From: Neisseria iguanae
Lineage (GTDB): Bacteria; Pseudomonadota; Gammaproteobacteria; Burkholderiales; Neisseriaceae
Reading direction: 5' to 3'
Length of the DNA: 56,399 bases
NCBI RefSeq assembly: GCF_003013245.1
Contig: NZ_PXYY01000003.1
Coordinates: 1-56,399, forward strand
The translations under genes were made by a program, and so were the position numbers. Under the pieces are notes generated by a model. The model saw nothing but the letters and a program-made list of their open reading frames with translations, made no database searches and had not been told where the DNA came from. Positions 47,917 to 56,399 of this stretch are shown here, piece after piece; position 1 is the first letter of the stretch; each line of letters starts with the position of its first letter.

Positions 47917-48510
47917 CTAATCCAAAGGCATATTCCGTGACATTTCCAACAAAATTGCATACAGGTTATCATGTCTGTGATTAAAGCGGAATTCCGTTTC
48001 TTTCAGGTGCCAATAAAACGTCCGTCCGGATACGCCGTTAAATTCAACCATCCTGTTTTTTGCATAAGCCCAAAATGACCCCATTCCGCTGATATGCCGA
48101 ACCCCTCCGGCAAGCCCGTTACCTGCGTGACGGACACGGAAGTGTTTTTCACAGCCCATATCAACCAGAACCACGCCGGCCACCGGTATTGGTAACGCCT
48201 TTGATAGGGAGATGGCCCCGGATAACCTTTTGCAGCATGACTTTTGAAGCACCGGGTACGGTTCCGGTACGGACCTTGTCATCACGCTCCAATATGCCCA
48301 ATACGGTGGTTTTTCCACCGGCTCCCCGAGCCCGTTTGCCACGGATGCGTCTGGCACCGGAATAAGGCCCATCCGGTTCGGTGATATCTGAAAACGGGGT
48401 TTGCTTCCCACATTCGTCAGCAAATACGGTGCCGCAGTTTGGGGAACGGGTTGTTGGCACTTCGGACACTGGCTGCCGTTAATCCGGCTGTGCCAGAAGC
48501 AGTTAAATCT
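47917..48510 (-). pseudogene. IS1595-family (IS1016-like) transposase remnant
   Basis: Minus-strand pieces in several frames match the family: RIRGKRARGAGGKTTVLGIL, the DDE core near SKVMLQKVIRGH, and the C-terminal YWHLKETEFRFNHRHDNLYAI to a stop at 47917. The N-terminal third is missing. Bases 48436-48495 are nearly identical to the window's left edge. Multiple frameshifts make it inactive. Confidence 0.75.
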
Positions 48511-48563
48511 ATTTCTTAAATTACATTGTCGTAAGCAAAGCTGGCGTTATTTTAAGTATTTAT

Positions 48564-49068
48564 GAAGACAATACTGATATGGGCATCCATAAAAACACCC
48601 GTCCTACCCCGCATAGCCGTCAAGTCATCCGGAGGGCGTATACCCGTTACCTCCCTTGCCGGACAATACAACGTCAGTAGGTACCCATCTACCGTATGCT
48701 TAAAGCCGCCTACCTGCCGCTGCTTACGCTTCAAAAAAGTACCACGTTTCAAACCAGCCAAACGCCACAATAAATCTTATCTCGGCAAAATGGTTCATTT
48801 CGATACCAAACGGCTGCCTTTGCGGCAAAACCAAAAAGCAACCGACCCGGAAGATTATCTGCTTGCCACCATTGATAATTGTTCCCGGGAACTTTATGCG
48901 GCTGTTTTACCCAACCGTACCGCTGCACAAATGTACGTTCCGGAATAAGGAGCACAGGAAGCGTTGTGCCGCTTTGTCAATCTTTATCATCTGGTTAAGC
49001 CGCATAAGCGCTTGAAAGGTAATACGCCGTTTGAAATCTGGCAGGCATCATTTCTCAAACGGTTGTAA
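48564..49068 (+). pseudogene. IS481-family transposase, internally deleted
   Basis: An N-terminal helix-turn-helix part (frame-disturbed), then the first part of the integrase core with HNKSYLGKMVHFDTKRLPL and YLLATIDNCSRELYAAVLP, then directly ALCRFVNLYHLVKPHKRLKG and TPFEIWQASFLKRL from the C-terminus. About 100 residues with the second and third catalytic acids are missing, with a stop at the junction (48946). It abuts the IS1595 remnant on the opposite strand. Confidence 0.75.
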
Positions 49069-49200
49069 ACAACCCGGTTATTTCTTATACCTAGGTAAAC
49101 AAAACATATATATTGTTAAAAACCGATAAATTATCTGTCTCTCATTATCCTGCATTCACCGTGTGTTATACTTTACGCTTGACTCTACGCTTTCATCATC

Positions 49201-51318
49201 ATGATAAACCGCTTGCTGAATTCAGGAAAATTTTGGCTGAAAATCGCATTTTTCGGTCTGCTGGTATCGTTCTTGATGTTTGTCAGCCTGTATGCATCAG
49301 TTTACCATTTTCTCAGCGCCGAACGCATTCACCAATTCACCCAAGAAAATTTGGGGCAAACCGAACGCACTATCCGTTTCGACGAAAGCATCAAGCGCAA
49401 TCTGTTTCCCCGCCCGACCATCACCTTAAAAAATCTCATCATCAGCCAACCGCACAGCACCGCCGCCGCCATCCATATCAAAGAAATGCGTATCGGACTG
49501 GGCTGGCAAAGCCTGTGGACCGATGACCCTGTGATTGAAAAATGGGTGGTTTCCGGGGCCAATGCCACTTTACAGCGCACAAGTGACGGCAAATGGAGCT
49601 TACAGGATATTTGGCAGCAAAGGCGCCATACCAACTTCAACCGCCTGATTATTGAAAACAGCACGCTGCGTTTGCGCCTGATTAGCGGCGAATACCTGAT
49701 TGAGCAACTCGGCCTCAATACCAAAGAGTCTGACTCGGGAAAGCGCGAATTCAGCGTGACCGGTAATTTCAACTCCGGCAGAATGCCTATTTCTTGGAAA
49801 GGCACGGGCTTATTGGAAGCGGCGGCCAACGACTGGAAAATTCCGGCATTCCGCCTAACCGCAGAAAGCCGTCTGAACGATGAAACCATCAAAGTCGTGG
49901 CCGACAGCGCACTGGCTTGGCAAACAAAACAAGGCCTGCTGCAAGCAAGCAAGTTCACTTTGCGTGCCGACAGTTCCTACCGCAGTTTCCACCTCACCGC
50001 ACAAGTGCCCCAGCTCACGTTCAACACCGATCACGTGTACGTCGATACTTTCCACAGCGCATTTACTGCAGGCAATGAAGCCGACCAATGGAGTGGCTCG
50101 TTGAAGCTGGATAAAGCCAAACTACTTAACGGCAAAGCTTCTTTGGCAGGTTTCAAACTCAATGCCAATCATAGGATTGGACGGTTGCAGACGAATATTT
50201 CGGTTTCCGGTCCCTTGGTTTGGCAAAAAGCCGATGGGTTGAAATCCGATGCCATCCACATCGCCAGCATGCAGGATATGGTCAACCATGCACTACGTCC
50301 GCGCTACATCAGCTTGTTGGACGGCAGCTTCAGCATGACCGATTGGAGGCATTGGCAAGGAAAATTCAACGGCTATTTAGACCGCCAGCCGGCCGCACTC
50401 ACCATTAAATACAGCAATGAAGCCGGACAAGTGCCGCTGCTTGAAGCCGGTCTCGCCTTACAGAAACTCTCCCTCTCGCCCTACTGGGAAGATTTGGAAG
50501 CGCAATCGGGCAATATTTACCCCGAATTTCTCAATGACGACAATCTGCCCAACATCGAAGCGCAGGTCAGAATCGGTAACATGAGCTTTCCCGGTTTGCA
50601 GTTGGATAATGTCGAAACGCTGATTTCGGCCAACCGCCAACACATCGTCTTCACCAATTTCAAGGCCGGATTGTATGGCGGCCACACTGAAGGCAGCATC
50701 AGCATGGCCAACACTACGCCGATTTCCTATCATTTTCAGCAAAACGTACAAAGCGTGCAAATCCGCCCTTTGCTGCAGGATTTGTTCGGCTTTCACAGTT
50801 TCAGCGGCACAGGCGATACGGTGATTAACCTGACTTTCAAAGGCCAAGACCGCCGCCGCATATTGCAGTCTTTAGACGGCACGCTCAGCCTGAATGTTTC
50901 AGACGGCGCATGGCATGGCATCGACATAAACAATATCCTGCAAAACGGTAACATTAAAAAAGACATGGAAAACAAGCTGCAAACGCCGTTTCACCGCTTT
51001 TCGCTGAACAGCGTGATTGAAAAAGGCGTAAGCCACCACATCAACACCGAATTACTGTCCGACAGCGTACGCGTCATCAGCAGCGGTTTCACCAATTTGG
51101 AAAAACAGGAATTGTCAGAAGAACTCTTAATCTACAATGCCCGCAATCCCGACTCACGCCCTGTTCCGCTGAAAATCAAAGGCCCGGTACACAACCCTTC
51201 GATTACCTTGGATTACACCCAATTAACCGACGGCTTGGAAACACCGCAAGAAAAACAGCAAGCCTTGGAAAACACCTTGCGCGAGCAATGGAACTGGTTG
51301 ATGCCTAAACGAAAATAA
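49201..51318 (+). CDS. AsmA-family protein
   Basis: A 705-residue protein anchored by one N-terminal helix (about 12-34), with a long, beta-strand-rich periplasmic part and a typical AsmA C-terminal region (about 530-640: SGTGDTVINLTFKGQDRRRI and SLDGTLSLNVSDGAWHGIDI). AsmA-like proteins take part in outer-membrane assembly and phospholipid transport between membranes; the exact role here is unknown. No clear ribosome-binding site precedes the ATG. It lies just after the IS cluster. Confidence 0.88.
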   Translation: MINRLLNSGKFWLKIAFFGLLVSFLMFVSLYASVYHFLSAERIHQFTQENLGQTERTIRFDESIKRNLFPRPTITLKNLIISQPHSTAAAIHIKEMRIGLGWQSLWTDDPVIEKWVVSGANATLQRTSDGKWSLQDIWQQRRHTNFNRLIIENSTLRLRLISGEYLIEQLGLNTKESDSGKREFSVTGNFNSGRMPISWKGTGLLEAAANDWKIPAFRLTAESRLNDETIKVVADSALAWQTKQGLLQASKFTLRADSSYRSFHLTAQVPQLTFNTDHVYVDTFHSAFTAGNEADQWSGSLKLDKAKLLNGKASLAGFKLNANHRIGRLQTNISVSGPLVWQKADGLKSDAIHIASMQDMVNHALRPRYISLLDGSFSMTDWRHWQGKFNGYLDRQPAALTIKYSNEAGQVPLLEAGLALQKLSLSPYWEDLEAQSGNIYPEFLNDDNLPNIEAQVRIGNMSFPGLQLDNVETLISANRQHIVFTNFKAGLYGGHTEGSISMANTTPISYHFQQNVQSVQIRPLLQDLFGFHSFSGTGDTVINLTFKGQDRRRILQSLDGTLSLNVSDGAWHGIDINNILQNGNIKKDMENKLQTPFHRFSLNSVIEKGVSHHINTELLSDSVRVISSGFTNLEKQELSEELLIYNARNPDSRPVPLKIKGPVHNPSITLDYTQLTDGLETPQEKQQALENTLREQWNWLMPKRK

Positions 51319-51470
51319 TAAAGACTGTCTGGAAAGCTGTATTTCAAACCCACCGCTTTACTTTCAGACGGCTTGATGATTGGATATTCGATTTCATTAT
51401 CACACACGAAGCATTATAATAAAAACACGGTTAACTATTTAAACAGGCCGTCTGAAACGGCTTTAAGATT

Positions 51471-51968
51471 ATGAACTTATTCCGCTCAACTTTATGGGGC
51501 ATCGTTGCGATGTCCGCCGCCTCTGCCTGTGGCTCGTTTATTTTGCAATACATGGTTGGCATGAACCCCTGCGTGTTGTGTATCGTACAGCGTTTGATGG
51601 TTTTGGCCGTCGGCATCGTTGCTTTGCTGACTGCATTCAACCGCCAGCTTTCTGTAACCACCCGTACCATCAGCGCATTATTGGTCAGCATTCCGGCGCT
51701 TTACGGCATGGGCGTGGCCATCTATCAAATCTGGATTCAAAGCCTGCCCGCAGGCACCGCACCTGCCTGTGGCGCACCGTGGACATTCCGCTTACGCGAC
51801 TGGCCGCTGTTTGAATGGTATGAACCTATTGTGCGCGGCTTCGGCAATTGCGCCGAACCGGATTACGTATTCGGCGTTACCCTGCCGGTGTGGAGTGTTT
51901 TGTATTTTGGGTTTGTCATATTATTGGTGTGGTTCATGTGGTTTAAAAGCCGCCATGACCGCGATTAA
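51471..51968 (+). CDS. dsbB: Disulfide bond formation protein DsbB
   Basis: Inner-membrane oxidoreductase that reoxidises periplasmic DsbA and passes electrons to quinones. The 165-residue, four-helix product has both essential cysteine pairs: C34/C37 in NPCVLCIVQR and C100/C127 in the second periplasmic loop (APACGAPW and FGNCAEPD). A DUS lies 20 bp before the start. A variant-DUS hairpin follows. Confidence 0.95.
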   Translation: MNLFRSTLWGIVAMSAASACGSFILQYMVGMNPCVLCIVQRLMVLAVGIVALLTAFNRQLSVTTRTISALLVSIPALYGMGVAIYQIWIQSLPAGTAPACGAPWTFRLRDWPLFEWYEPIVRGFGNCAEPDYVFGVTLPVWSVLYFGFVILLVWFMWFKSRHDRD

Positions 51969-51979
51969 ATAATTATACG

Positions 51980-52007
51980 AGGCTGTCTGAATATTTTCAG
52001 ACAGCCT
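51980..52007 (+). terminator. Variant-DUS hairpin after dsbB
   Basis: AGGCTGTCTGAA (51980-51991) pairs with its inverse at 51996-52007. Third case in the window where both DUS arms carry the same change. Confidence 0.7.
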
Positions 52008-52021
52008 TCTCATGGCCAACC

Positions 52022-52051
52022 AAAAAAGCAGACTGAAATCAGTCTGCTTTT
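52022..52051 (-). terminator. Terminator of yebC
   Basis: On the minus strand AAAGCAGACTGA pairs with TCAGTCTGCTTT across two bases and is followed by T residues, 26 bp past the yebC stop. Confidence 0.8.
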
Positions 52052-52077
52052 ATCATTTTTATCATTGGAGAATGGGG

Positions 52078-52803
52078 TTATTCCAAATCCAACACGGCCG
52101 AAGTATAAACGTTTTGCACATCGTCCAGGCTTTCCAGCGCGTCAAGCAGCTTTTGCATTTTGACCGCATCTTCACCGGTTAGCACGGTTTCGTTTTGCGC
52201 GCGCATGGTCACGTCGCCGTCAACCGATTTGAAACCGGCTTCTTCCAATGCGGCTTTCACGCCCGCCCAGTCGTTTGGTGCAGTAATCACTTCAATCATG
52301 CCTTCTTCATCGACAACCACGTCTTCCGCGCCTGCTTCCAAAGCCGCCTCCATCAAAGCATCTTCGTCGGTATCGGAAAATACCAAATAACCTTGGTGCT
52401 CAAAGTTAAATGCCACGCAGCCGTCGGTGCCGAGGTTGCCGCCGTTTTTGGTGAATGCATGGCGCACATCAGCCACCGTGCGGGTTTTATTGTCAGTCAT
52501 GCAGTCAACCATCAAGGCCGCGCCGCCGATGCCGTAGCCTTCGTAGCGCAATTCGATGTATTCCACGCCTTCCAAATTGCCTGTGCCTTTGTCAACCGCC
52601 CGTTGCACGTTGTCTTTCGGCATGTTGGCATCCCATGCTTTGTCCATCGCCAAACGCAAACGCGGATTGGCTGCCGGATCGCCGCCACCTAATTTGGCCG
52701 CAACGGTGATTTCTTTAATCAGTTTGGTAAAAATTTTTCCGCGCTGCGCATCAACACGCGCTTTTTTGTGCTGGATATTCGCCCACTTACTATGGCCTGC
52801 CAT
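52078..52803 (-). CDS. yebC: YebC/PmpR-family protein
   Basis: A 241-residue member of the YebC/PmpR/TACO1 family, described as a transcription regulator in some bacteria and, more recently, as helping translation through difficult sequences. Starts with the conserved [20 protein letters not shown] and contains [21 protein letters not shown] near residue 72 and an acidic C-terminus. It is alone on the minus strand with its own terminator. Confidence 0.93.
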   Translation of the reverse strand: MAGHSKWANIQHKKARVDAQRGKIFTKLIKEITVAAKLGGGDPAANPRLRLAMDKAWDANMPKDNVQRAVDKGTGNLEGVEYIELRYEGYGIGGAALMVDCMTDNKTRTVADVRHAFTKNGGNLGTDGCVAFNFEHQGYLVFSDTDEDALMEAALEAGAEDVVVDEEGMIEVITAPNDWAGVKAALEEAGFKSVDGDVTMRAQNETVLTGEDAVKMQKLLDALESLDDVQNVYTSAVLDLE

Positions 52804-53329
52804 GTGGAATTCCTTTCGATTTTTTGCGTTTATCGTGAAATCACTATAAAAATAAAACCGGTACGGTCAGCAGCCTACCTTGCCGTTCTTATCTTCTGTA
52901 CCGCCTGCAGCAGGCCGCCCTGTACCAATTCTTTATTTGATTCCACATACTAGCCGGTTAAAATAAGGGTGGCCCAACTCATTCTTATTTTAATCAACCA
53001 CGGAAACACAAGATTCATTTTATTCTGCAAACGTACATTTTATCATAAGTTTTTTACTGCCAAAAACTTTCAGACGGCCTATCCCCATGCTTGGCATATA
53101 TCAATTTAATGTTAAATTTAGTTATATCCATTCAGGATGTGTATTTTCTGACATCCGAACTTGGCGTATGATGCCGAAAATGTTTCTTTATTAAAAAATT
53201 GTATAAAGAGCATTCGGCTCCCTGTCCTGCCAACGGCCTGCTCGCCTGCGGTAATACACAGGGATTGAAGCGGAGTAGTTGCCGCTGTGTGCCGCACGTT
53301 GATTAACTTTTTATTTTTCGAGGTTTATT
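52804..53329 (+). promoter_or_regulatory. yebC-agcS intergenic region with a structured leader
   Basis: The right part (about 53209-53329) is a G+C-rich stretch that can fold: CCCTGT (53220-53225) with ACAGGG (53258-53263), and AGCGG (53269-53273) with CCGCT (53282-53286). A possible -10 TATAAA is at 53202-53207. It may be a regulatory leader of the symporter; it does not show the glycine-riboswitch cores I know. The left part holds one DUS and the yebC promoter region. Confidence 0.35.
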
Positions 53330-54748
53330 ATGGAAGCAGCATTGTCTGCGTTGGTGGGCGCGGTCAATAAGGTGCTGTGGGATTACCTGCTGATGTACGC
53401 TTTAATCGGCATCGGCTTGTTTTTCACGGTTTATTTAGGTGTGCCACAGATTACCAAACTCGGCGCGGGATTTAAATCGGTTTTCGGCGGTTTGTTCAGC
53501 AAAAAGAATAGTGCCGGCAAAGACCAAAAATCCCTTTCTCAATTTCAGGCTTTGGCCGTGGCGATTTCCGCCCAAATCGGTACCGGTAACGTCGCCGGAG
53601 TCGCTACTGCGATTACAGCCGGCGGGCCGGGCGCAATTTTCTGGATGTGGCTCTCGGCCTTGTTCGGCATGTCGACGGTTTTCTCTGAAGCAGTGTTGGC
53701 TCAAAAATACCGTGTTATCAACCACGGCAAATACATAGGCGGCCCGGCGTTTTACATCACCCACGGCTTAACGCCGAAAATCGGCCGTCCTGCCGCGCAC
53801 TTTTTGTCGGGCTTTTTCTCCATCGCCATCATCATTGCCTTAGGCTTTATCGGCAATGCCACACAGGCCAATTCGATTGCTTCGGCAGTAACCGTGGCGT
53901 TTGACATTCCGGCTTTGGCCGTCGGTATTGCATTGGCGGTATTGGCCGGTTTGATTGTCATTGGCGGGGTGAACCGTATTGCCAATGTCGCGCAGTTTGT
54001 CGTACCTTTTATGGCGGTGATCTACATTATGTGTGCGGTGGTGATTCTGTTTCAATTCTCGGCACACATCAGCCCGATGATTCAGCATATTTTTGTCGCG
54101 GCTTTCGACCCCGGTGCCGTTTTGGGTGGTGCTGCCGGGATCGGTATGCGCGAAGCCATCCGCTACGGGGTGGCCCGTGGCCTGTTTTCCAATGAAGCCG
54201 GTATGGGTTCGACTCCGCATGCCCATGCCACAGCCAACGTAAAACATCCTGTTCAGCAAGGCATGGCGGCTTTTGTCGGCGTGTTTATCGATACTTTATT
54301 GGTCTGCACCGCCACTGCGCTGATTATCCTGCTCACCGATGCCAATACCTTAGGCTTAAAAGGCGCAGCCGTGACACAGCAGGCATTTATTATCGCCTTC
54401 GGCGATTTCGGCGGCCAACTGCTGGCCGTGTGTCTAACTTTCTTCGCGTTTACCACCATCATCGGCTGGTATTATTTTGGTGAGTCCAACATCCGCTTTT
54501 TGTTCCGCGGCAAACATCTGGGCTTCTACCGCACACTCGTATTGATTGCGATTGTGTTGGGTACTTTGGGCAAAGTCGATTTAGTGTGGGATTTGTCGGA
54601 TATGTTCAACGGCTTTATGGTTATTCCCAACTTAATCGCCTTGTTCCTGCTGCGTAAAGAAATCCGCGCGGTGTACGATGATTATTTGGCACAAACAAAA
54701 TCCGGCCAAGCGCTGTCTTATCAATACGAATTCCACGATCAGCAATAG
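53330..54748 (+). CDS. Sodium/alanine (AGCS-family) symporter
   Basis: A 472-residue transporter of the alanine-or-glycine:cation symporter family with about 11 helices. Signatures include GTGNVAGVATAITAGGPGA near residue 84, WMWLSALFGMSTVFSEAVLAQKYR near 103, and FSNEAGMGSTPHAHATA near 286. It imports alanine or glycine with sodium; substrate choice is not readable from sequence. AGG lies about 10 bp before the start. It has a long leader and a strong terminator. Confidence 0.92.
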   Translation: MEAALSALVGAVNKVLWDYLLMYALIGIGLFFTVYLGVPQITKLGAGFKSVFGGLFSKKNSAGKDQKSLSQFQALAVAISAQIGTGNVAGVATAITAGGPGAIFWMWLSALFGMSTVFSEAVLAQKYRVINHGKYIGGPAFYITHGLTPKIGRPAAHFLSGFFSIAIIIALGFIGNATQANSIASAVTVAFDIPALAVGIALAVLAGLIVIGGVNRIANVAQFVVPFMAVIYIMCAVVILFQFSAHISPMIQHIFVAAFDPGAVLGGAAGIGMREAIRYGVARGLFSNEAGMGSTPHAHATANVKHPVQQGMAAFVGVFIDTLLVCTATALIILLTDANTLGLKGAAVTQQAFIIAFGDFGGQLLAVCLTFFAFTTIIGWYYFGESNIRFLFRGKHLGFYRTLVLIAIVLGTLGKVDLVWDLSDMFNGFMVIPNLIALFLLRKEIRAVYDDYLAQTKSGQALSYQYEFHDQQ

Positions 54749-54757
54749 CCGCCAAAC

Positions 54758-54788
54758 AAAAACCTCTCCGATAAGCGGAGAGGTTTTT
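54758..54788. terminator. Strong terminator after the symporter
   Basis: AAAAACCTCTCCG pairs perfectly with CGGAGAGGTTTTT across five bases. It can work in both directions for the convergent TrhA gene. Not DUS-based. Confidence 0.92.
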
Positions 54789-54807
54789 CATACAGGCCGT
54801 CTGAAAA

Positions 54808-55434
54808 CTATAACACATAAAAATAAATACAGATAAACTGCGCCAAACTGCCGGCCATCACAAACAAATGCCAAATGCCGTGGCCGTATTTGATTTTAGT
54901 GTCGTTGACAAACCAGTAAATCCCGACGCTGTACAACACGCCGCCCAAAGCCAGCCAAAACAGTCCGGCCGCAGACAGACTCATTGCCAGCGGATACATT
55001 GCCACCAAAATCAACCAGCCCATCACCACATAAATCACTAGCGACAACAACCGTTTCTCACTCTTACGCCCAATCGTCAGTTCCTGAGTAATCCCGAATA
55101 AAGCCAACCCCCATGACACAGCGAACAGCGACCAACCCCAGCCGCCCTTAAGCGTCACCAGCGTAAACGGTGTATAGCTGCCCGCAATCAACAGGTAAAT
55201 CATACAATGATCCACCTTCTGCAATACTGCCTTCGCTTTCGGCTGCGGAATACTGTGGTACAGCGTCGAACCCAAATATAAGAGCAGCAAACATACACCG
55301 TAAGTAATCGCGCTGGCAAGTTTATAAGGATCAAAATTCCCAACCGCCTTCACAATCAATAATACCATTCCGGTCAACGCCAGCAACGCGCCCACTAAAT
55401 GGCTATAAGCATTAAAACGTTCACCTTGATACAT
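54808..55434 (-). CDS. TrhA/hemolysin III-family membrane protein
   Basis: A 208-residue, seven-helix protein of the hemolysin III/YqfA (TrhA) branch, related to PAQR receptors and implicated in membrane energetics and lipid composition in E. coli. The start at 55434 (MYQGERFNAYSHLVGALLAL) is preferred to 55554, since the 40 extra residues lack family character. Metal-ligand positions are present: FNAYSHLVG near 10, STLYHSIP near 60, and YGHGIWHLFVM near 188. Confidence 0.88.
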   Translation of the reverse strand: MYQGERFNAYSHLVGALLALTGMVLLIVKAVGNFDPYKLASAITYGVCLLLLYLGSTLYHSIPQPKAKAVLQKVDHCMIYLLIAGSYTPFTLVTLKGGWGWSLFAVSWGLALFGITQELTIGRKSEKRLLSLVIYVVMGWLILVAMYPLAMSLSAAGLFWLALGGVLYSVGIYWFVNDTKIKYGHGIWHLFVMAGSLAQFICIYFYVL

Positions 55435-55699
55435 AAGATTTATTCTCACTATTGAGACACAACAGTTTACGCCAAACCAATTACAAAAAGGTCTTCTGAA
55501 AGATAAAAATAAGTTAAACGTCTTCCTCATCCCGCAAACGAAGCTTTTAAACATCTGGCCACTATATTATGAGCCGTTTCATGGGTAGTTTTTGAGCATT
55601 CTTCTATTGATGCATAATGAGGTTTAGGTGGTTTATAGCGGATGTAGTAAGCTTTATTACCCGCGCTGTTTTATCTGCCTGTTGTCTACGATAAAACTA

Positions 55700-56316
55700 G
55701 GGCTGACGTAGATTATCAGTCATGATGGGCTGCAAAAATGAAGATAAGCCGTTGCAAATTAAAAAAGCGTATCCCAAAGAAACGGCTTCAGTTCCTGTAT
55801 TGGAACGAACTGCCCGTTCCGCCGCCGGTATTTCGGGCATCCAAGCCAATCCGACTATGCCGCAAAATCCGCCAAGTCACAGCCTGCCATTTAGAACTTC
55901 AAGCCGATGGGGTTTTCAGCGGTTCTGCCGGGTTGGATGAGCGTTATTCCGGCCATCAGTATAAAGGCAAATGCGGTCTCAGAGCCGCAGGAAAAGTGAC
56001 TGTGTTTGGTATCTTAAAACGACAAAGAAGGGGTTATACTGTTGTGGTAGAAAACACCAAATAAAAACTTTGTTACCTGCCATTAAAAGGAAAATAATGT
56101 CTGATTGTTTATAAGGACGGCCAAAAGTGCTGTGATGTGTTTTATGTGCGTGAACTTATCCACGACCGCATCAATCATCCGCAATTTTTTACAGACAGAA
56201 AAAATCATACCAACGGTATTGAAAACTTTTGGAATCAGGCAAAGTGCGTTCTGCGAAAATATCACGGGATCGACAGCCAACGGAACATACTGCTGCCGGC
56301 AGGTGCAGAAACATAG
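55700..56316 (+). pseudogene. IS1595-family (IS1016-like) transposase, full-length but broken
   Basis: Starts after the family's left terminus GGGCTGACGTAGATTA (55700). The reading begins at 55738 with MKISRCKLKKRIPKK, continues in another frame with LTARSAAGISGIQ, then LDERYSGHQYKGK and RAAGKVTVFGILKRQ, and after a gap gives HINGIENFW-like NHTNGIENFWNQAKCVLRKYHG up to a stop at 56314. Frameshifts and an internal loss inactivate it. After it the sequence to the window end (56317-56399) shows no identifiable gene. Confidence 0.75.
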
Positions 56317-56399
56317 CGAAGCAGAGAAGGCAAAAGCAACCGCCCGAAAAATAACCGATACCGCCAAACAGGCCGCAGCAGCGTTGGTTGCCCAAAAAT

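Noticed and set aside
52768..52953. A possible small lipoprotein (LIFCTACSRPP) upstream of yebC
   Set aside because: The hydrophobic stretch and cysteine look like a lipobox, but the only ATG lies inside yebC antisense and the sensible start would be ATA. No ribosome-binding site.
53209..53329. Glycine riboswitch before the AGCS symporter
   Set aside because: Considered because of gene context, but the conserved GGAGAG and CCGAAGG-type cores are not present. Kept only as an unclassified structured leader.
55555..55699. A gene between the TrhA protein and the IS1595 remnant
   Set aside because: Only short frames without ribosome-binding sites. The stretch looks like plain intergenic DNA.
1..56399. 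CRISPR array, prophage or restriction system
   Set aside because: No regularly spaced repeats, phage structural genes, integrase genes or methylase/nuclease pairs were seen. The only methyltransferase is PrmC.

Overview
The window comes from a Neisseria species. The 12-mer AGGCCGTCTGAA, the AG form of the neisserial DNA uptake sequence (DUS), occurs dozens of times, often as inverted pairs that serve as terminators. The genes are classic neisserial ones (pilC, rfaE2, birA/coaX fusion, zwf-edd-eda island, nrrF), and the insertion-sequence remnants match families common in the genus. The AG form, rather than ATGCCGTCTGAA, argues against the meningococcus/gonococcus group and for a commensal. 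I cannot name the species.

Layout. 1-9.4 kb is a sugar catabolism island: pgl-glk-hexR-pgi and zwf on the minus strand, diverging from edd-eda on the plus strand. The zwf/edd gap carries two palindromes resembling HexR operators. 9.4-13.3 kb is an accessory stretch: a long inverted repeat, a perfect 34-bp palindrome, a dead IS5/IS1106-type element, two very small proteins, prmC, an unknown membrane-anchored protein, and a miniature element with another inserted in it. 13.3-17.2 kb holds MoxR/DUF58 and tldD. 17.4-17.6 kb carries a promoter-Fur box-terminator unit that I identify as the iron-responsive small RNA NrrF, facing the operon rfaE2-birA/coaX-SPOR protein. A tRNA cluster (Pro-Arg-His-Pro), folD and pilC follow.

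26-33 kb is carA and carB, split by about 2.2 kb holding a lone PTS IIC-type permease, a frameshifted REP-associated transposase with its REP repeats, and a gene tail. carA is preceded by a promoter and an attenuator-like leader. 33.0-33.6 kb is an IS30-type remnant. 33.6-38.4 kb is rimP-nusA-infB. Then come serC, a nitroreductase, a sugar transporter with a fructokinase-like gene, yajC-secD-secF, a histone-deacetylase-like hydrolase, a graveyard of IS1595 and IS481 remnants (47.9-49.1 kb), an AsmA-like protein, dsbB, yebC, a Na+/alanine symporter with a long leader, a TrhA/hemolysin III protein, and a third IS1595 remnant at the right edge.

The central carbon genes fit together. Fructose taken up by the MFS porter and phosphorylated by the PfkB kinase would yield fructose 6-phosphate. 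Pgi interconverts this with glucose 6-phosphate, which zwf, pgl, edd and eda take through the Entner-Doudoroff route, with HexR as the likely regulator. No mobile element in the window is intact. No CRISPR array, rRNA or prophage was seen. The least explained items are the carA leader, the small inverted-repeat element families and the carA-carB insertion.
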